64,000 bases of DNA from the NCBI GenBank assembly GCA_019636535.1, contig JAHBXK010000003.1, positions 1-64,000 of the forward strand, read 5' to 3'. The position numbers and the translations under genes are program-made. This document shows, piece by piece, positions 52,591 through 62,067 of the stretch (position 1 is the first letter of the stretch; each line of letters opens with the position of its first letter). The notes beneath the pieces are model-generated. The model was not told the origin of the DNA. It saw nothing but the letters and a program-made list of their open reading frames with translations, and searched no databases. The stretch is from Phycisphaeraceae bacterium (GTDB lineage: Bacteria > Planctomycetota > Phycisphaerae > Phycisphaerales > UBA1924).

Positions 52591-54791
52591 AGTGGATCCG
52601 TCGATACAACGCGCTGGCGATCGCGACGGTGGCAACGGCCGTGCTGTCGTTCTGCATGGCCGACGGAGCCCTGGCGCTCGCAGGCTTCAGCATGATCGTG
52701 ATGATCGTGGCGTTCGTGATGCGGCATCGCAAGCCGCTGCCGGCGCTGCCGAAGATCGCGGTGAACGTGCTGGTTCTTGCCGCGATCCTCAATGCCGGGT
52801 TCCGGGGCTTGTCAGCGCAGCCGGGCTCGGCGGTGATTTCGCACCTGGGCGAGTTTCTGGTTCTCGTTCAGTTGATCAAACTCTTCGATCGAAGGGCGCA
52901 TCGGGATGAGACACAACTGTTGACGCTGAGCGTGTTCATCGCGATCGCGGCGATCCTGACGAGCAACTCGTTCGTGGTCGGCGTGCTGCTGCTGGTCTAT
53001 TCACCGCTGATCATCGGGTGCAGCATGCTGGCGCAGATGCGCCAGGAGGAGGCCGACGGGCCGATCGGCGCACCGCGGTCCGCGGCGGGCGGAGCAACCG
53101 ACGCCGGTTTGCGTCGGGGTGATCGGCAGTTCGCGATGGTCGCCGGCGTGCTGACAGTTTCGATCACGGTGATGGCGGTCGTTCTGTTCGTGCTGACACC
53201 GCGCGGCATCGGGGATGGCGGGCTGGGTTCGTGGGGACAGGTCCGGCAGACGACCATCGGATTCACCGACACCGTGAAGGTCGGGCAGAGCGGCCTATTG
53301 AATGAGTCGACCACGCCGGTGCTCGACCTGCTGGTGACGGATCAGCACGGCCGAAACATGGGAGCGCCGGGGCGGATGTTCTACCTGCGCGGCGCGGTGC
53401 AATCGACGTACAACCAGAAGGGACGCGTGTGGGAAGCGGACAAGACCACCGGCGAATCGATGCTGATCACCTCGCCGGGCGTAGTGCACTCGTTGTCGAA
53501 CGACGAGCGGAGCAATACCTCGATCGTTCAGAAGATCACGATTCGGAATCTGAACCGAGCGGGCGGTCACCTGTTCACGATCTGGCGGCCAACCGACATT
53601 TCCTTCGAATCGGGACCCTTGATCGAGCAGCGCCGTGGCTCGCACGTGCTTCGATACCGCGAGGCCGGGCAGCCGCGGTTCAGTTACACGGTGGTCTCGG
53701 ACCCTGCGCACCGCAGCGAGGACGACACGCCGGCCGATTTCTCGACGCCCTCGGTTCCGCCGGACATCGCCGTGATCGCTCGCTCGGTGCTGGAATCGCG
53801 GCGGATCGACCCCGATGAACCAACGGAGGACCCGGCGGACCGGGCTCGCTTGCTGGCGTCGACGTTCCGGGACTATCTCCGCGACGGATTCGATTACACG
53901 CTCGACCTGCCGGCGCCGCCGGGCGGAAAGGACCCGATCGTCTGGTTCCTTCGGGAGAGCCGGCGCGGGCATTGCGAGTACTTCGCCTCAGCGCTCGCAA
54001 CGATGTTGCAGAGCATGGGCGTGCCCGCGCGGCTGGTTACCGGCTACGTCGCGGGCGAGTTCAACACGCTCACCAACGAGTACCTGGTGCGCGAATCGAA
54101 CGCGCATGCCTGGGTCGAGGTGTACGTGGGTGACGGACGATGGGCGACCTATGACGCGACTCCCGTCGGCGTGGTCGAACGGCTGCATCAGCCGACCTGG
54201 TCGCTGGCATCGCAGTTGCGGCAGTGGTACGACCTGTTGGAGTTCAACTGGTCGGCCTCGGTCGTCGGCTTCGATCGCTTCAAGCAGGAAGGGATTTTCG
54301 GAGGGATGATCGACACGTCCGGGATCGCCAAGGACGCATTCCGAAGGCTCAACGAGTTGGGAGAGTGGCTGACATCGGCCCTCCGACTCGATCGCGAGCG
54401 GCTGCGTGTCCCACCGATCGTGCTCTCGATCGCCTCGCTCACGCTGATCTGTGCGCTGGCGGCGTTTCTGCTTTGGTCGATGGCTCGGCGTCGGCTGGCG
54501 CTCGGGCGGGTGAGGCGAGAGCCGGTGCCTCCGGAACTTCGTTTCATCGTCGAGGCCGAACGTCTGCTGGCCAAGGCCGGGGAGGTACGGCCCGACCATC
54601 GGACGCCGCTGACACATGCGGGGGTGGTCGCACGTCTGGATGATGAAGCCTCAGCGCGGTACGCGGATCTTGTGCGGTTGTTTTACAAGGCCCGGTTCGG
54701 ACATGCGACGTTGACCGCAGTAGAGCGACGCGAGGCGCAGGAGACGGTGGACCGACTGCGAGAACGCGTATCGGCCGTGCGACACCGATAA
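52587..54791 (+). CDS. Transglutaminase-like membrane protein (TgpA-type)
   Basis: 734 residues from GTG, coupled to the DUF58 gene. About six N-terminal membrane helices (1-205), then a periplasmic transglutaminase-like core with the Cys463 (RRGHCEYFASALATML), His507 (NAHAWVEVYVG) and Asp523 (YDATP) triad. A further membrane helix is near 612-634 (VLSIASLTLICALAAFLLW), and a DUF4129-like cytoplasmic tail follows (EAERLLAKAGEVRP, LVRLFYKARFG). The arrangement is that of the TgpA family. It may crosslink or cleave an envelope protein. Confidence 0.9.
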   Translation: MKWIRRYNALAIATVATAVLSFCMADGALALAGFSMIVMIVAFVMRHRKPLPALPKIAVNVLVLAAILNAGFRGLSAQPGSAVISHLGEFLVLVQLIKLFDRRAHRDETQLLTLSVFIAIAAILTSNSFVVGVLLLVYSPLIIGCSMLAQMRQEEADGPIGAPRSAAGGATDAGLRRGDRQFAMVAGVLTVSITVMAVVLFVLTPRGIGDGGLGSWGQVRQTTIGFTDTVKVGQSGLLNESTTPVLDLLVTDQHGRNMGAPGRMFYLRGAVQSTYNQKGRVWEADKTTGESMLITSPGVVHSLSNDERSNTSIVQKITIRNLNRAGGHLFTIWRPTDISFESGPLIEQRRGSHVLRYREAGQPRFSYTVVSDPAHRSEDDTPADFSTPSVPPDIAVIARSVLESRRIDPDEPTEDPADRARLLASTFRDYLRDGFDYTLDLPAPPGGKDPIVWFLRESRRGHCEYFASALATMLQSMGVPARLVTGYVAGEFNTLTNEYLVRESNAHAWVEVYVGDGRWATYDATPVGVVERLHQPTWSLASQLRQWYDLLEFNWSASVVGFDRFKQEGIFGGMIDTSGIAKDAFRRLNELGEWLTSALRLDRERLRVPPIVLSIASLTLICALAAFLLWSMARRRLALGRVRREPVPPELRFIVEAERLLAKAGEVRPDHRTPLTHAGVVARLDDEASARYADLVRLFYKARFGHATLTAVERREAQETVDRLRERVSAVRHR

Positions 54792-55000
54792 CTCTCGCTC
54801 TGATTTGTTCCGGAGCGAAATGGAGTACGAAACTGCTTCAGACGTCCGACGGGTCTGACGTAGGGGAGAAGACGGGGGTCGTTTGGGTCGATCTTCAGCG
54901 GACCGCTGGGCGCAGCGTTTGTCGGGGGTCGGGCCAAACTCGATACGGGTCTGACCACGACAGCTCCGCTCCCAGTCCGGGCCATGAACTTGTCGAACGA

Positions 55001-55966
55001 GTGTCCGCAGACGAATCGACATCGAGAATCCCGCCGTTACCCCAGAGGTGCATCGTGCCAGCATCCCGATCCCGTACCGAGCATTGGCAAGACTCGCTTA
55101 TGAAACTCATGGAACGGGGTGGTTCGATCGAATTGACGATCGCGTCGCCGCGCGACGAGAACGCGCGGACCGATCGGTCCGAGCCTGCCGAGCCGGCGGG
55201 CGGGACGGACGTCATCTGGCGAGTCAAGATCGTCGAGATTCGATCGACGGCGATGATCGTCGAACAGCCGGCGGGTTTCGGCTCATCGTTCAAGTTGAGG
55301 CCGGGCGTTGATCTGATCGGCGCGATGACGATCGGACAGAACCGGTGGATGTTCTTGACGCGCTCGATCGCCGGCACGGGCACGGGTGGGGCGGGAGCCA
55401 ACACTCTCGCGCTCGAACTGCCTCGGCAGGTTGAGCGGTGCACACGCCGGAGTTTCTTCCGAACATCCACGGCGGCACTTCGGCTTCCACAAGTGCGTTG
55501 CTGGCCCCTGCTCAGTCTGACGAGCGTCGGCCCCGCCGAAGCAGCGAACAGGGCACTGATCTCCGATCTCGTCCGCAGCGGGTCGGGTCCGATTGTCGAT
55601 GATCAGGCCGACAATTCCGCGGACTCGATCCTGCTTCCCGAGGTTGGACCGGCTTTTCGGGCCGACCTTTTGAATGTGAGCGGCGGCGGCCTCGGGGTGC
55701 TTGTCGAACGGCAGGATCAGCAAGCCGCACAGAGTCGCCCGTTCTGGTGGCTGCGGCTGGACCTCCGACCTCAGATTCCCGCTCCGGTGGCGGTCACAGC
55801 CCGGCTGGCCCACACGCACATCGATTCGTCTCAGAACCTGTATTGCGGTCTGGCCTTTGAGTTTCCGCAGTCGGGTGAACACCGGCAGTTCATGATCGAC
55901 TTGTTCAGCCGGTACACGGACGAGCTGCAGCGACGACAAATCGCGGCTTCGGCTCGCACGGCCTGA
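55001..55966 (+). CDS. PilZ-domain (YcgR-like) protein, probable c-di-GMP effector
   Basis: 321 residues from GTG 55001; the start is uncertain because no clear Shine-Dalgarno sequence precedes it. An N-terminal YcgR-like barrel (SLMKLMERGGSIELTIASPR, then GTDVIWRVKIVEIRS) precedes the PilZ signature: the Arg pair and Arg in VERCTRRSFFRTS, and NVSGGGLGVLVE for the D/NxSxxG motif. A long insertion separates the two motifs. It probably binds cyclic di-GMP and acts on motility, adhesion or polysaccharide production. No flagellar or cellulose genes are nearby. Confidence 0.78.
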   Translation: MSADESTSRIPPLPQRCIVPASRSRTEHWQDSLMKLMERGGSIELTIASPRDENARTDRSEPAEPAGGTDVIWRVKIVEIRSTAMIVEQPAGFGSSFKLRPGVDLIGAMTIGQNRWMFLTRSIAGTGTGGAGANTLALELPRQVERCTRRSFFRTSTAALRLPQVRCWPLLSLTSVGPAEAANRALISDLVRSGSGPIVDDQADNSADSILLPEVGPAFRADLLNVSGGGLGVLVERQDQQAAQSRPFWWLRLDLRPQIPAPVAVTARLAHTHIDSSQNLYCGLAFEFPQSGEHRQFMIDLFSRYTDELQRRQIAASARTA

Positions 55967-56548
55967 AATCGACCGCTCGACCACCAATTTAGGGGAATCA
56001 CGCCCCCCCCGCCTTGACCGAGTCTTGTCCTTTCGGGTAGAGTCTGGTTTCTCCCGCGATCCGTTTGGCGGGGGTTTCCACGGCTGAGCCACTGGACTTC
56101 AGGGCGGCCGTTCTTCGCACGAACGTTCGTCGTCGATCGAACGCCAACCCGTTCGATCTCACGGCGGGCGAGCGTGCCCGTGTGACGGCACACGGATAGA
56201 TCGAGCGTGCTTCGAGCGTTGATTGTGCTCGGGTCGTCACGATGACGATGCCGAAGAACGAATCGGAAGGACTCTTGCAGACCGAGACTTGCACACTCCG
56301 AAGCGGGGCGATGTTCGCGCATCAGGAATGGGACGCGATACGGCGGTCGGTGCAGATAGCGGTGGCAGATGGACCAAACGTCTGCTGAGTAAGAGTCGGC
56401 GCACGGCGCGATCTTGAAGAACGATCGACCGGCCTGACAGGGCGGTGTGGGCGATGTTCGTCCCCACAGCGCGCCGAGCTCCAGAAGGGCGAGGCCCCGA
56501 ACCTGCCGCGAAGGCGAGCGCCTTGCGGCCAGAGAAGGGACTTGCGCC
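55967..56548. other. Long gene-free leader before rny
   Basis: 582 bases. A candidate promoter sits at 56014-56043. Short inverted pieces (GCAGA to TCTGC near 56371-56391, and a GTGT/ACAC pair near 56180-56191) suggest some structure. No open frame here looks coding. The mRNA leader for rny would be about 500 bases long, or the promoter may drive a separate RNA. Confidence 0.5.
56014..56043 (+). promoter_or_regulatory. Candidate promoter in the rny leader
   Basis: TTGACC (5 of 6) at 56014-56019, 18-base spacer, TAGAGT (4 of 6) at 56038-56043. Confidence 0.4.
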
Positions 56549-58138
56549 ATGAATGTCGGCATGTTGACGGTGGGGGTGGGTGAAGCGATGGCGGTTGTGA
56601 TCGGGCTGGTGTGCCTGGTCGCGGGCGTGCTGCTGGGCGTGTTCGTTCTGGGCTACGTGCGTGGCCAGGCGCTGACCAAGGCCAAGGCCGAGGCCGAGAG
56701 TCTTGTGCAGCGAGCCAAGGACGAGGCGGGATCGATCAGAGATAAGGCGCTGCTGGATGCCGAACGCACGGCGATGGAGCGAAAGTCGGCGTTCGAGGCC
56801 GAGCAGGAGAAGGCCAGGGTCGAACTGCGCGAGACCGAGCGACGCCTGACCAAGCGAGAAGACTTGCTTGACCGCAAACTCGAGACGCTCGCCAAAAAGG
56901 AGGAGGACCTGAGCAGGACTCAGGAGCAGGTCTCCAAGCGAGAAGAGCAACTGGCAGTCAAGCAGGAGGAACTCGACGAGACGCTGGCGAAGCAGCGCGA
57001 GAAACTGCACCAGATCGCGGACATGACGCTCGACCAGGCTCGAGAGGAGTTGCTCCAGCGCGTGGAGGAGGACTGCCGGCTTGAGATGGCCAAGGTGGTG
57101 CACAAGTTGACCGAGGAGGCGCAGGCGGAGGCGAAGGCCAAGGCGCAAGAGATCACGCTGATGGCCATCCAGCGCTACGCCACCGAGCACACGGCCGAGA
57201 GCACGGTGCGTGCGGTGCCGATCCCCTCTGACGACATGAAGGGCCGGATCATCGGGCGCGAGGGACGGAACATCCGCGCGATCGAGAAGGCAACGGGCGT
57301 GGACATCATCGTGGACGACACGCCTGGTGTGATCGTGGTGTCGTGCTTCGACAAGATCCGACAGGCGGTGGCGGTTGAAGCGCTGAACCGCTTGATCGCA
57401 GACGGCCGGATGCATCCGTCGCGGATCGAGGAAGTTGTGGAGAAGGTCAAGGAGGAGATGAACGAGCGGGTCAACAAGGCCGGGAAGGAGGCCGTGCTGG
57501 AGGTGAACCTGCGCGGGCTGCACCCGAAGGTCGTGGAGGCCATGGGGAAACTGAGTTTCCGCACCAGTTACGGCCAGAACGTGCTGCGCCACAGCATCGA
57601 AGTGGCGTACCTCTCTCAGATCATCGCCGAGCAGTTGGGCTTGGACAGCACGATCGCACGACGGGCAGGCTTCCTTCACGACATCGGCAAGGCGATGGAC
57701 CACGAGATGGAGGGTGGCCACCCGAAGATCGGCATGGACTTCGCGAAGCAGTACGGCGAGAAGGAGCCGATCCTGAACGTGATCGGAGGTCACCACGGTG
57801 ACATTCCGTCGACATCGTTCTACACGCCGATCGTGATGGCCGCGGACGCGGTGAGTTCGGCCCGTCCCGGCGCGCGTCGCGAGAGCATGGAGAAATACAT
57901 CCAGCGGCTGAACGAGTTGCAGGACATCGCGCTCAAACAGCCGGGCGTGACGGAGGCGTACGCGATCCAGGCTGGTCGAGAGGTGCGTGTGATGGTCGAC
58001 GCGAAGCGGATCGGCGACGATGAGGCCCACATGATCGCCTTCAACATCGCCAAGAAAGTCAGCGAGGAGATGACGTTCCCCGGCGAGATCCGCGTAACAG
58101 TGCTGAGAGAGACCAGGGCGGTGGAGTTCGCACGCTGA
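56549..58138 (+). CDS. rny: Ribonuclease Y
   Basis: 529 residues from ATG 56549. One N-terminal membrane helix (VVIGLVCLVAGVLLGVFVLG), a long charged coiled coil (about 40-215), the KH domain (DDMKGRIIGREGRNIRAIEK) and the HD domain with FLHDIGKAMDHEMEGGH as the metal-binding site, then GGHHGDIP and the usual C-terminal part. It is an endoribonuclease that starts mRNA decay at the membrane. Length and order match Firmicutes and planctomycete Rny. Confidence 0.96.
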   Translation: MNVGMLTVGVGEAMAVVIGLVCLVAGVLLGVFVLGYVRGQALTKAKAEAESLVQRAKDEAGSIRDKALLDAERTAMERKSAFEAEQEKARVELRETERRLTKREDLLDRKLETLAKKEEDLSRTQEQVSKREEQLAVKQEELDETLAKQREKLHQIADMTLDQAREELLQRVEEDCRLEMAKVVHKLTEEAQAEAKAKAQEITLMAIQRYATEHTAESTVRAVPIPSDDMKGRIIGREGRNIRAIEKATGVDIIVDDTPGVIVVSCFDKIRQAVAVEALNRLIADGRMHPSRIEEVVEKVKEEMNERVNKAGKEAVLEVNLRGLHPKVVEAMGKLSFRTSYGQNVLRHSIEVAYLSQIIAEQLGLDSTIARRAGFLHDIGKAMDHEMEGGHPKIGMDFAKQYGEKEPILNVIGGHHGDIPSTSFYTPIVMAADAVSSARPGARRESMEKYIQRLNELQDIALKQPGVTEAYAIQAGREVRVMVDAKRIGDDEAHMIAFNIAKKVSEEMTFPGEIRVTVLRETRAVEFAR

Positions 58139-58157
58139 GCGGCGGCCCCGGCTCACA

Positions 58158-58913
58158 TTAGCGGCCGAACGACATCGTCTGCACGCGCACCGAGACCGTG
58201 TCGGGCAGGCACTGTGCCGCAGCGGAACTGAGGCGCAGGTCGTCGTGGCCGCACTGATTGATCGGATCGGTGCTGCGATCGATCATGCACGAAACCAAGT
58301 CCATCGCCTGCGATTGGGTCTGTGGGAGACGATCGGACGGACCGGTGAGCCCGACGATGGTCACGCGACCGGGCCTCTCAAGACAGGAATGATCGAGCGA
58401 CTCGCTCACCAGGTCGGCAACACCCGCGTGCGCGACCTGTCGTTCGGGACTCCACGAAGGCGTCCAGACTTGCAAGCACGCATCCAGAACGACCGGCGAC
58501 TGGGTCGGGTCGGCCGGCTCGTAGATCGCCAAGAGCACGTCTCGCTCTGTTCGTTGGTTTGCTGCCTCAACGCTCTTGAGAAACTCGACGATGAACGGCG
58601 GAAGTTCCTTGGCCAAGTTCACGGGCTTCAGATCGGTCGGCACGGGCGCGGCAGGACGCATGGTGACAATGGCCAGCCCGAGTGCGGCGGCGATCCCGGT
58701 CAGACCGAGCACGACCGGCATTGCGGAGCGCCATCGGCGGTGCGTGCGTTCTTTCATCGGCTCGGAGGCTCGTGCGTGAGTGCCAACTAAACGCAAGCCA
58801 AAGGACGAATCGGCAGAGCGTGAAGACTTCGTCTCGGGCGGGAACAGATCGGCCTCGAAGGCATCGAGTTCTCCAGCCTTCGCCAAGAGTTGATGGATGC
58901 GTGTGTCGTTCAT
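58158..58913 (-). CDS. Probable anti-sigma factor, single membrane helix
   Basis: 251 residues. An acidic N-terminus (MNDTRIHQLLAKAGELDAFE), a basic juxtamembrane stretch, one helix near 74-97 (AMPVVLGLTGIAAALGLAIV) and a periplasmic domain of about 150 residues with four Cys that could pair (in LDACLQVW, DHSCLERP, LVSCMIDR, INQCGHDD). It lacks a zinc-finger anti-sigma motif. It lies 52 bases after an ECF sigma gene and is assigned by that linkage. Confidence 0.6.
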   Translation of the reverse strand: MNDTRIHQLLAKAGELDAFEADLFPPETKSSRSADSSFGLRLVGTHARASEPMKERTHRRWRSAMPVVLGLTGIAAALGLAIVTMRPAAPVPTDLKPVNLAKELPPFIVEFLKSVEAANQRTERDVLLAIYEPADPTQSPVVLDACLQVWTPSWSPERQVAHAGVADLVSESLDHSCLERPGRVTIVGLTGPSDRLPQTQSQAMDLVSCMIDRSTDPINQCGHDDLRLSSAAAQCLPDTVSVRVQTMSFGR

Positions 58914-58965
58914 CCGGTGGTTCTCCGCGAGTGCGGCGCGTTTGTCGAGCGAGCGCTCGGGCACA

Positions 58966-59655
58966 TCACTTGTTCGCATCCTCATGCCCGGTGCGCTCGG
59001 AGTGCTTGTCCGAAACCCCGCGCGATTCGAGGAAGACGCGGAGTTTCTCGGTCGCGACTTTTTTGCGTGCGTGTGCGGTGCTCGGGGCGACGCCCAACTC
59101 GGCCGCGAGTTCCCGGTCCGTACGCCCTGCCGCGATGGCCTTGAGGATAAGGCGCTCGTCATCCGACAGGCCGGAAGATGGCTCATGGCCCTGGAGCGCG
59201 CGCCGCACGAGTTCGATGGCGGAGGCTTCTGAGGCGGCGTCGGCGGGGTCGTCCGACTGACTTCCGGCGATCACTCCGGCACCGGACCCGTGCTCACGGT
59301 CGTTCAGCCGCTGCTCGGGCCTGGTCCGGCCGATCGCTCGCAGATGACGAAGCCAGATATTGCCAGATACGGCGTACAAGAACGTCGATGGTCGGCTCTT
59401 GCTCGGGTCGTACTTACCCTGAGTCAGAGCCTGCCAGAACGCGATCCAGGTCTGCTGGGCCAATTCCTCCGCGACGGCGGGCTGCCCGCTGAGTTTGCGT
59501 GTGAAGTGTCTGATCAAGCCGGGAGAGAGGCGTTCATGCAAGCGTTCGAGAGCGCCGGGCACCCCTTCGGCAACGTCCGCGCAGATTTCCGACAGGTCGG
59601 TTCTCTGCCGGGCCGCTCCCGTAGTCTGGGGGTCTGATGGCGACTTATCGGGCAT
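58966..59655 (-). CDS. ECF RNA polymerase sigma factor
   Basis: 229 residues from ATG 59655; upstream codons in the same frame are Ala/Arg/Ser-rich and unlike a sigma factor. Region 2: LERLHERLSPGLIRHFTRKL, AEELAQQTWIAFWQALTQ and PSTFLYAVSGNIWLRHLR. Region 4: LSDDERLILKAIAAGRTDRE and ELGVAPSTAHARKKVATEKL. Its likely regulator is the membrane protein encoded downstream. Confidence 0.86.
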   Translation of the reverse strand: MPDKSPSDPQTTGAARQRTDLSEICADVAEGVPGALERLHERLSPGLIRHFTRKLSGQPAVAEELAQQTWIAFWQALTQGKYDPSKSRPSTFLYAVSGNIWLRHLRAIGRTRPEQRLNDREHGSGAGVIAGSQSDDPADAASEASAIELVRRALQGHEPSSGLSDDERLILKAIAAGRTDRELAAELGVAPSTAHARKKVATEKLRVFLESRGVSDKHSERTGHEDANK

Positions 59656-59929
59656 TCGGGTGCGTGTTCCGGTTCTCGTCGCTGGGCGTTCGGCGGCGTG
59701 CTGGCAGAATCTGCCGTTCGGTTGGCCGTGACCGCTGACTGTCCAGAGTTCGTACGCTGGCAAGGACATGTGCCCGATCATTCGCTCCGAACGTGCGAGC
59801 GCCCGGGCTCCGACGGCGAAGCAAGAATACTCGGACGGAACGTGCCGATGGAGGGTGGTGCGTCCGGCCTTGGCATTGATCACACAAAGCAACAGACACC
59901 CGACCCTTTCTTTGGACGGAGACAACTCG

Positions 59930-61306
59930 ATGAAGAATCAAACGATCTGGTTGATGGTGGTGGCTCTTTCGACCGGCGTCGTAGCGAACTTGGCCATGGC
60001 TCAGGCCCGCACGAACACCGATCCGAACAAGAAGTCGATCACGAGCAGCGGTGGGAAGGAAACTGGTGGATCAAACACACTCTTCAACGCGAAAGAGGGT
60101 GCCGCCGCTCGTCAGCAGCCCGCGATGAGCCCCGAGGAACTCGAGAAGCGGAAGGCTATGGAGGAAGGCGGCAAGGAAGTGCAAGCGGCCGACCCGGCCA
60201 ACCCCGCCCGACCGCAGGCTCTGCAACTCTCCGCGACGAGCCACGACTGGGGCTCGATCTCGGACGACTCGATCGTCAACCACACGTTCTTTGCTCGCAA
60301 CACGACGGAACGGACGGTCAAGATCGCCGTGGCAGCATCGTGCGGGTGCACGGTCAGCAAACTCGACAAAGACACGATCGAGCCTGGCGAAGAGGTGCCG
60401 ATCACGGCGTCGTTCAACCCGCAAGGCCGGAGCGGAACGCAGACCAAGACGCTGACGATCACCGTCACCGAACCTCAGGGCGAGTACGCGCAGCAAATGA
60501 TTTCCATCACGTCGAACGTGCGCCCGATGATGGCTGTCGAGCCGAACCGGACGTTCCTGCAGGAAGTCGACCATCGTCAGGGCCGACAAGAGCGAATCAC
60601 GGTCATCGGCCGCAAGCCCGGCTTCGCGCTCGCGGGAGTTGACAGCAACAGCGAGTTCGTCAAGGCCACGATCGGCGAGACGACCACGAGCGAGGAGAAC
60701 GGGGAGACGATCATTCGCGTCGAGGTTCTGCTCGATGTGGGGCGAGGCGCTCCGATCGGAACAATGAACAGTCAGTTGACCATTCGCAGCAACGACTCAT
60801 CCGGCAAGCCGCTCACGACCTTCGTCGGCGCGGAGATCATCGGCGACGTACGGGCGAATCCCGCCTCAACGATGATCCGCGCCACAGCGCCGGGCTCATT
60901 GATCAGCGCGGACATCCGCGTCGACACACGCTCGGGCAAGCCTTTCCAGGTCACCGCGATCGACATCGACACGCGGCACGACATGCGGCTGGCGGTTGAC
61001 CTCCGCCCGGCATCGGATGACTCAACAGCCTACACGGTTTCGATCAGCGGGATTGCTCCCGCCACTGCGGGCCTTGTTCAGGGCACGCTGCTGGTCACGA
61101 CCGACTCGGAGGGTGGCGAGACGATCCGCATTCCGTTCACGGCCACCGTGCCGCGGCAGGCGCAGCCCCAGCCGGCGAAGTTGGGCAGCGCCGCGCCAGC
61201 GGCCGGTCAAAGCGTCCCGACGACGGTGAGCAAGGAGGCGGTCGGCAAGGCGATTCCGGTGTCACTCACGCCGACCCCTGCTCCGACACCGACGAGCAAG
61301 CGGTAA
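59930..61306 (+). CDS. Secreted DUF1573-domain protein
   Basis: 458 residues from ATG 59930 with GGAG upstream. The signal peptide is MKNQTIWLMVVALSTGVVAN, cut near AMA-QA. After a disordered Lys/Gly/Glu stretch come three Ig-like repeats; the first is a clear DUF1573 (HDWGSISDDSIVNHTFFARN, then VAASCGCTVSKLDKDTIEPG) with a Cys-Gly-Cys. The last 60 residues are Pro/Ala/Thr-rich. DUF1573 proteins are secreted and of unknown role. It is followed 44 bases later by a rhodanese gene. Confidence 0.85.
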   Translation: MKNQTIWLMVVALSTGVVANLAMAQARTNTDPNKKSITSSGGKETGGSNTLFNAKEGAAARQQPAMSPEELEKRKAMEEGGKEVQAADPANPARPQALQLSATSHDWGSISDDSIVNHTFFARNTTERTVKIAVAASCGCTVSKLDKDTIEPGEEVPITASFNPQGRSGTQTKTLTITVTEPQGEYAQQMISITSNVRPMMAVEPNRTFLQEVDHRQGRQERITVIGRKPGFALAGVDSNSEFVKATIGETTTSEENGETIIRVEVLLDVGRGAPIGTMNSQLTIRSNDSSGKPLTTFVGAEIIGDVRANPASTMIRATAPGSLISADIRVDTRSGKPFQVTAIDIDTRHDMRLAVDLRPASDDSTAYTVSISGIAPATAGLVQGTLLVTTDSEGGETIRIPFTATVPRQAQPQPAKLGSAAPAAGQSVPTTVSKEAVGKAIPVSLTPTPAPTPTSKR

Positions 61307-61350
61307 TGACTCGTGCGGACTTCGCACGCCATTTCACGGAGTAGCGCGCC

Positions 61351-62067
61351 ATGATTCAGAACAGCGCCCAGATCGCGCGCAAGGGCTTGCTCGCTCGGTA
61401 CATCGTGCAGATCGCCGTGATTGTCGGATTAGGCACGGTGATCGGTTCGGCCGACGCGATCATCCGACCGGTTAAGTTGGCCCGTACGGTCGAGGAGTTC
61501 TCGCTGCCAACAGAAGGTGCGAGGCCCGAAGTCACATCCGGCACGGTTGCGTCTGACCGAACTCGCGCAGGTGCGGATGAGCCCAAGCCGGAGGCGATGA
61601 CCGATGCGGACAGCGCTGGGTCGTCCGCATCCAAGTCGTCTGCGGAAGGCCCCGTCGCTGCTGCCGGGCAGAGCGGAGGCGGGACGGGCGGCTTTCAGTT
61701 CACTCCGAAGGATCGGCTGAAGCCGGGGCACATCACGATCGAGGAGGCCAGGAGGGCCTTCGACTCGGGACAGGCGAGTTTCGTTGATGCGCGGAGCAAA
61801 TCGCGGTATGAAGAAGGGCACATTCCGGGTGCGATCCGGCTGGAGTTGGCCGACTTCGTCGCGGGCCAGCCCGCAAAGCTCGCTCTGTTGCCGCGAGAGT
61901 TCATGGTGATCGTGTACTGCGGGGGTGGGGATTGCGATGAGTCGGAGCGCGTCGCCGAGCGGCTGGAGGGCTCCGGCTATCAACGGATCTTCATCATCCA
62001 CGACGGGTTCCCGGGCTGGAAGGCCGCGGGGCACGAAGTCGAGACTGGACCGGAGGAGTTCGAGTGA
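61351..62067 (+). CDS. Membrane-anchored rhodanese-domain protein
   Basis: 238 residues. One N-terminal membrane helix (YIVQIAVIVGLGTVIGSADA) and a Ser/Glu/Ala-rich linker lead to a C-terminal rhodanese domain (ITIEEARRAFDSGQASFVDA, YEEGHIPGAIRL). The active-site loop is VYCGGGDCDESERVA, with the first Cys as the probable persulfide carrier and a second in the loop. The domain should be periplasmic. It is coupled by a four-base overlap to a DoxX-like gene. Confidence 0.85.
   Translation: MIQNSAQIARKGLLARYIVQIAVIVGLGTVIGSADAIIRPVKLARTVEEFSLPTEGARPEVTSGTVASDRTRAGADEPKPEAMTDADSAGSSASKSSAEGPVAAAGQSGGGTGGFQFTPKDRLKPGHITIEEARRAFDSGQASFVDARSKSRYEEGHIPGAIRLELADFVAGQPAKLALLPREFMVIVYCGGGDCDESERVAERLEGSGYQRIFIIHDGFPGWKAAGHEVETGPEEFE

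Noticed and set aside
55967-56548. tmRNA or RNase P RNA in the rny leader
   Set aside because: No tRNA-like acceptor/T arm and no P4-type conserved segments could be found.
56237-58156. Minus-strand frame of 639 codons opposite rny
   Set aside because: Leu/His/Arg-rich shadow of the coiled-coil coding sequence; Rny itself is unambiguous.
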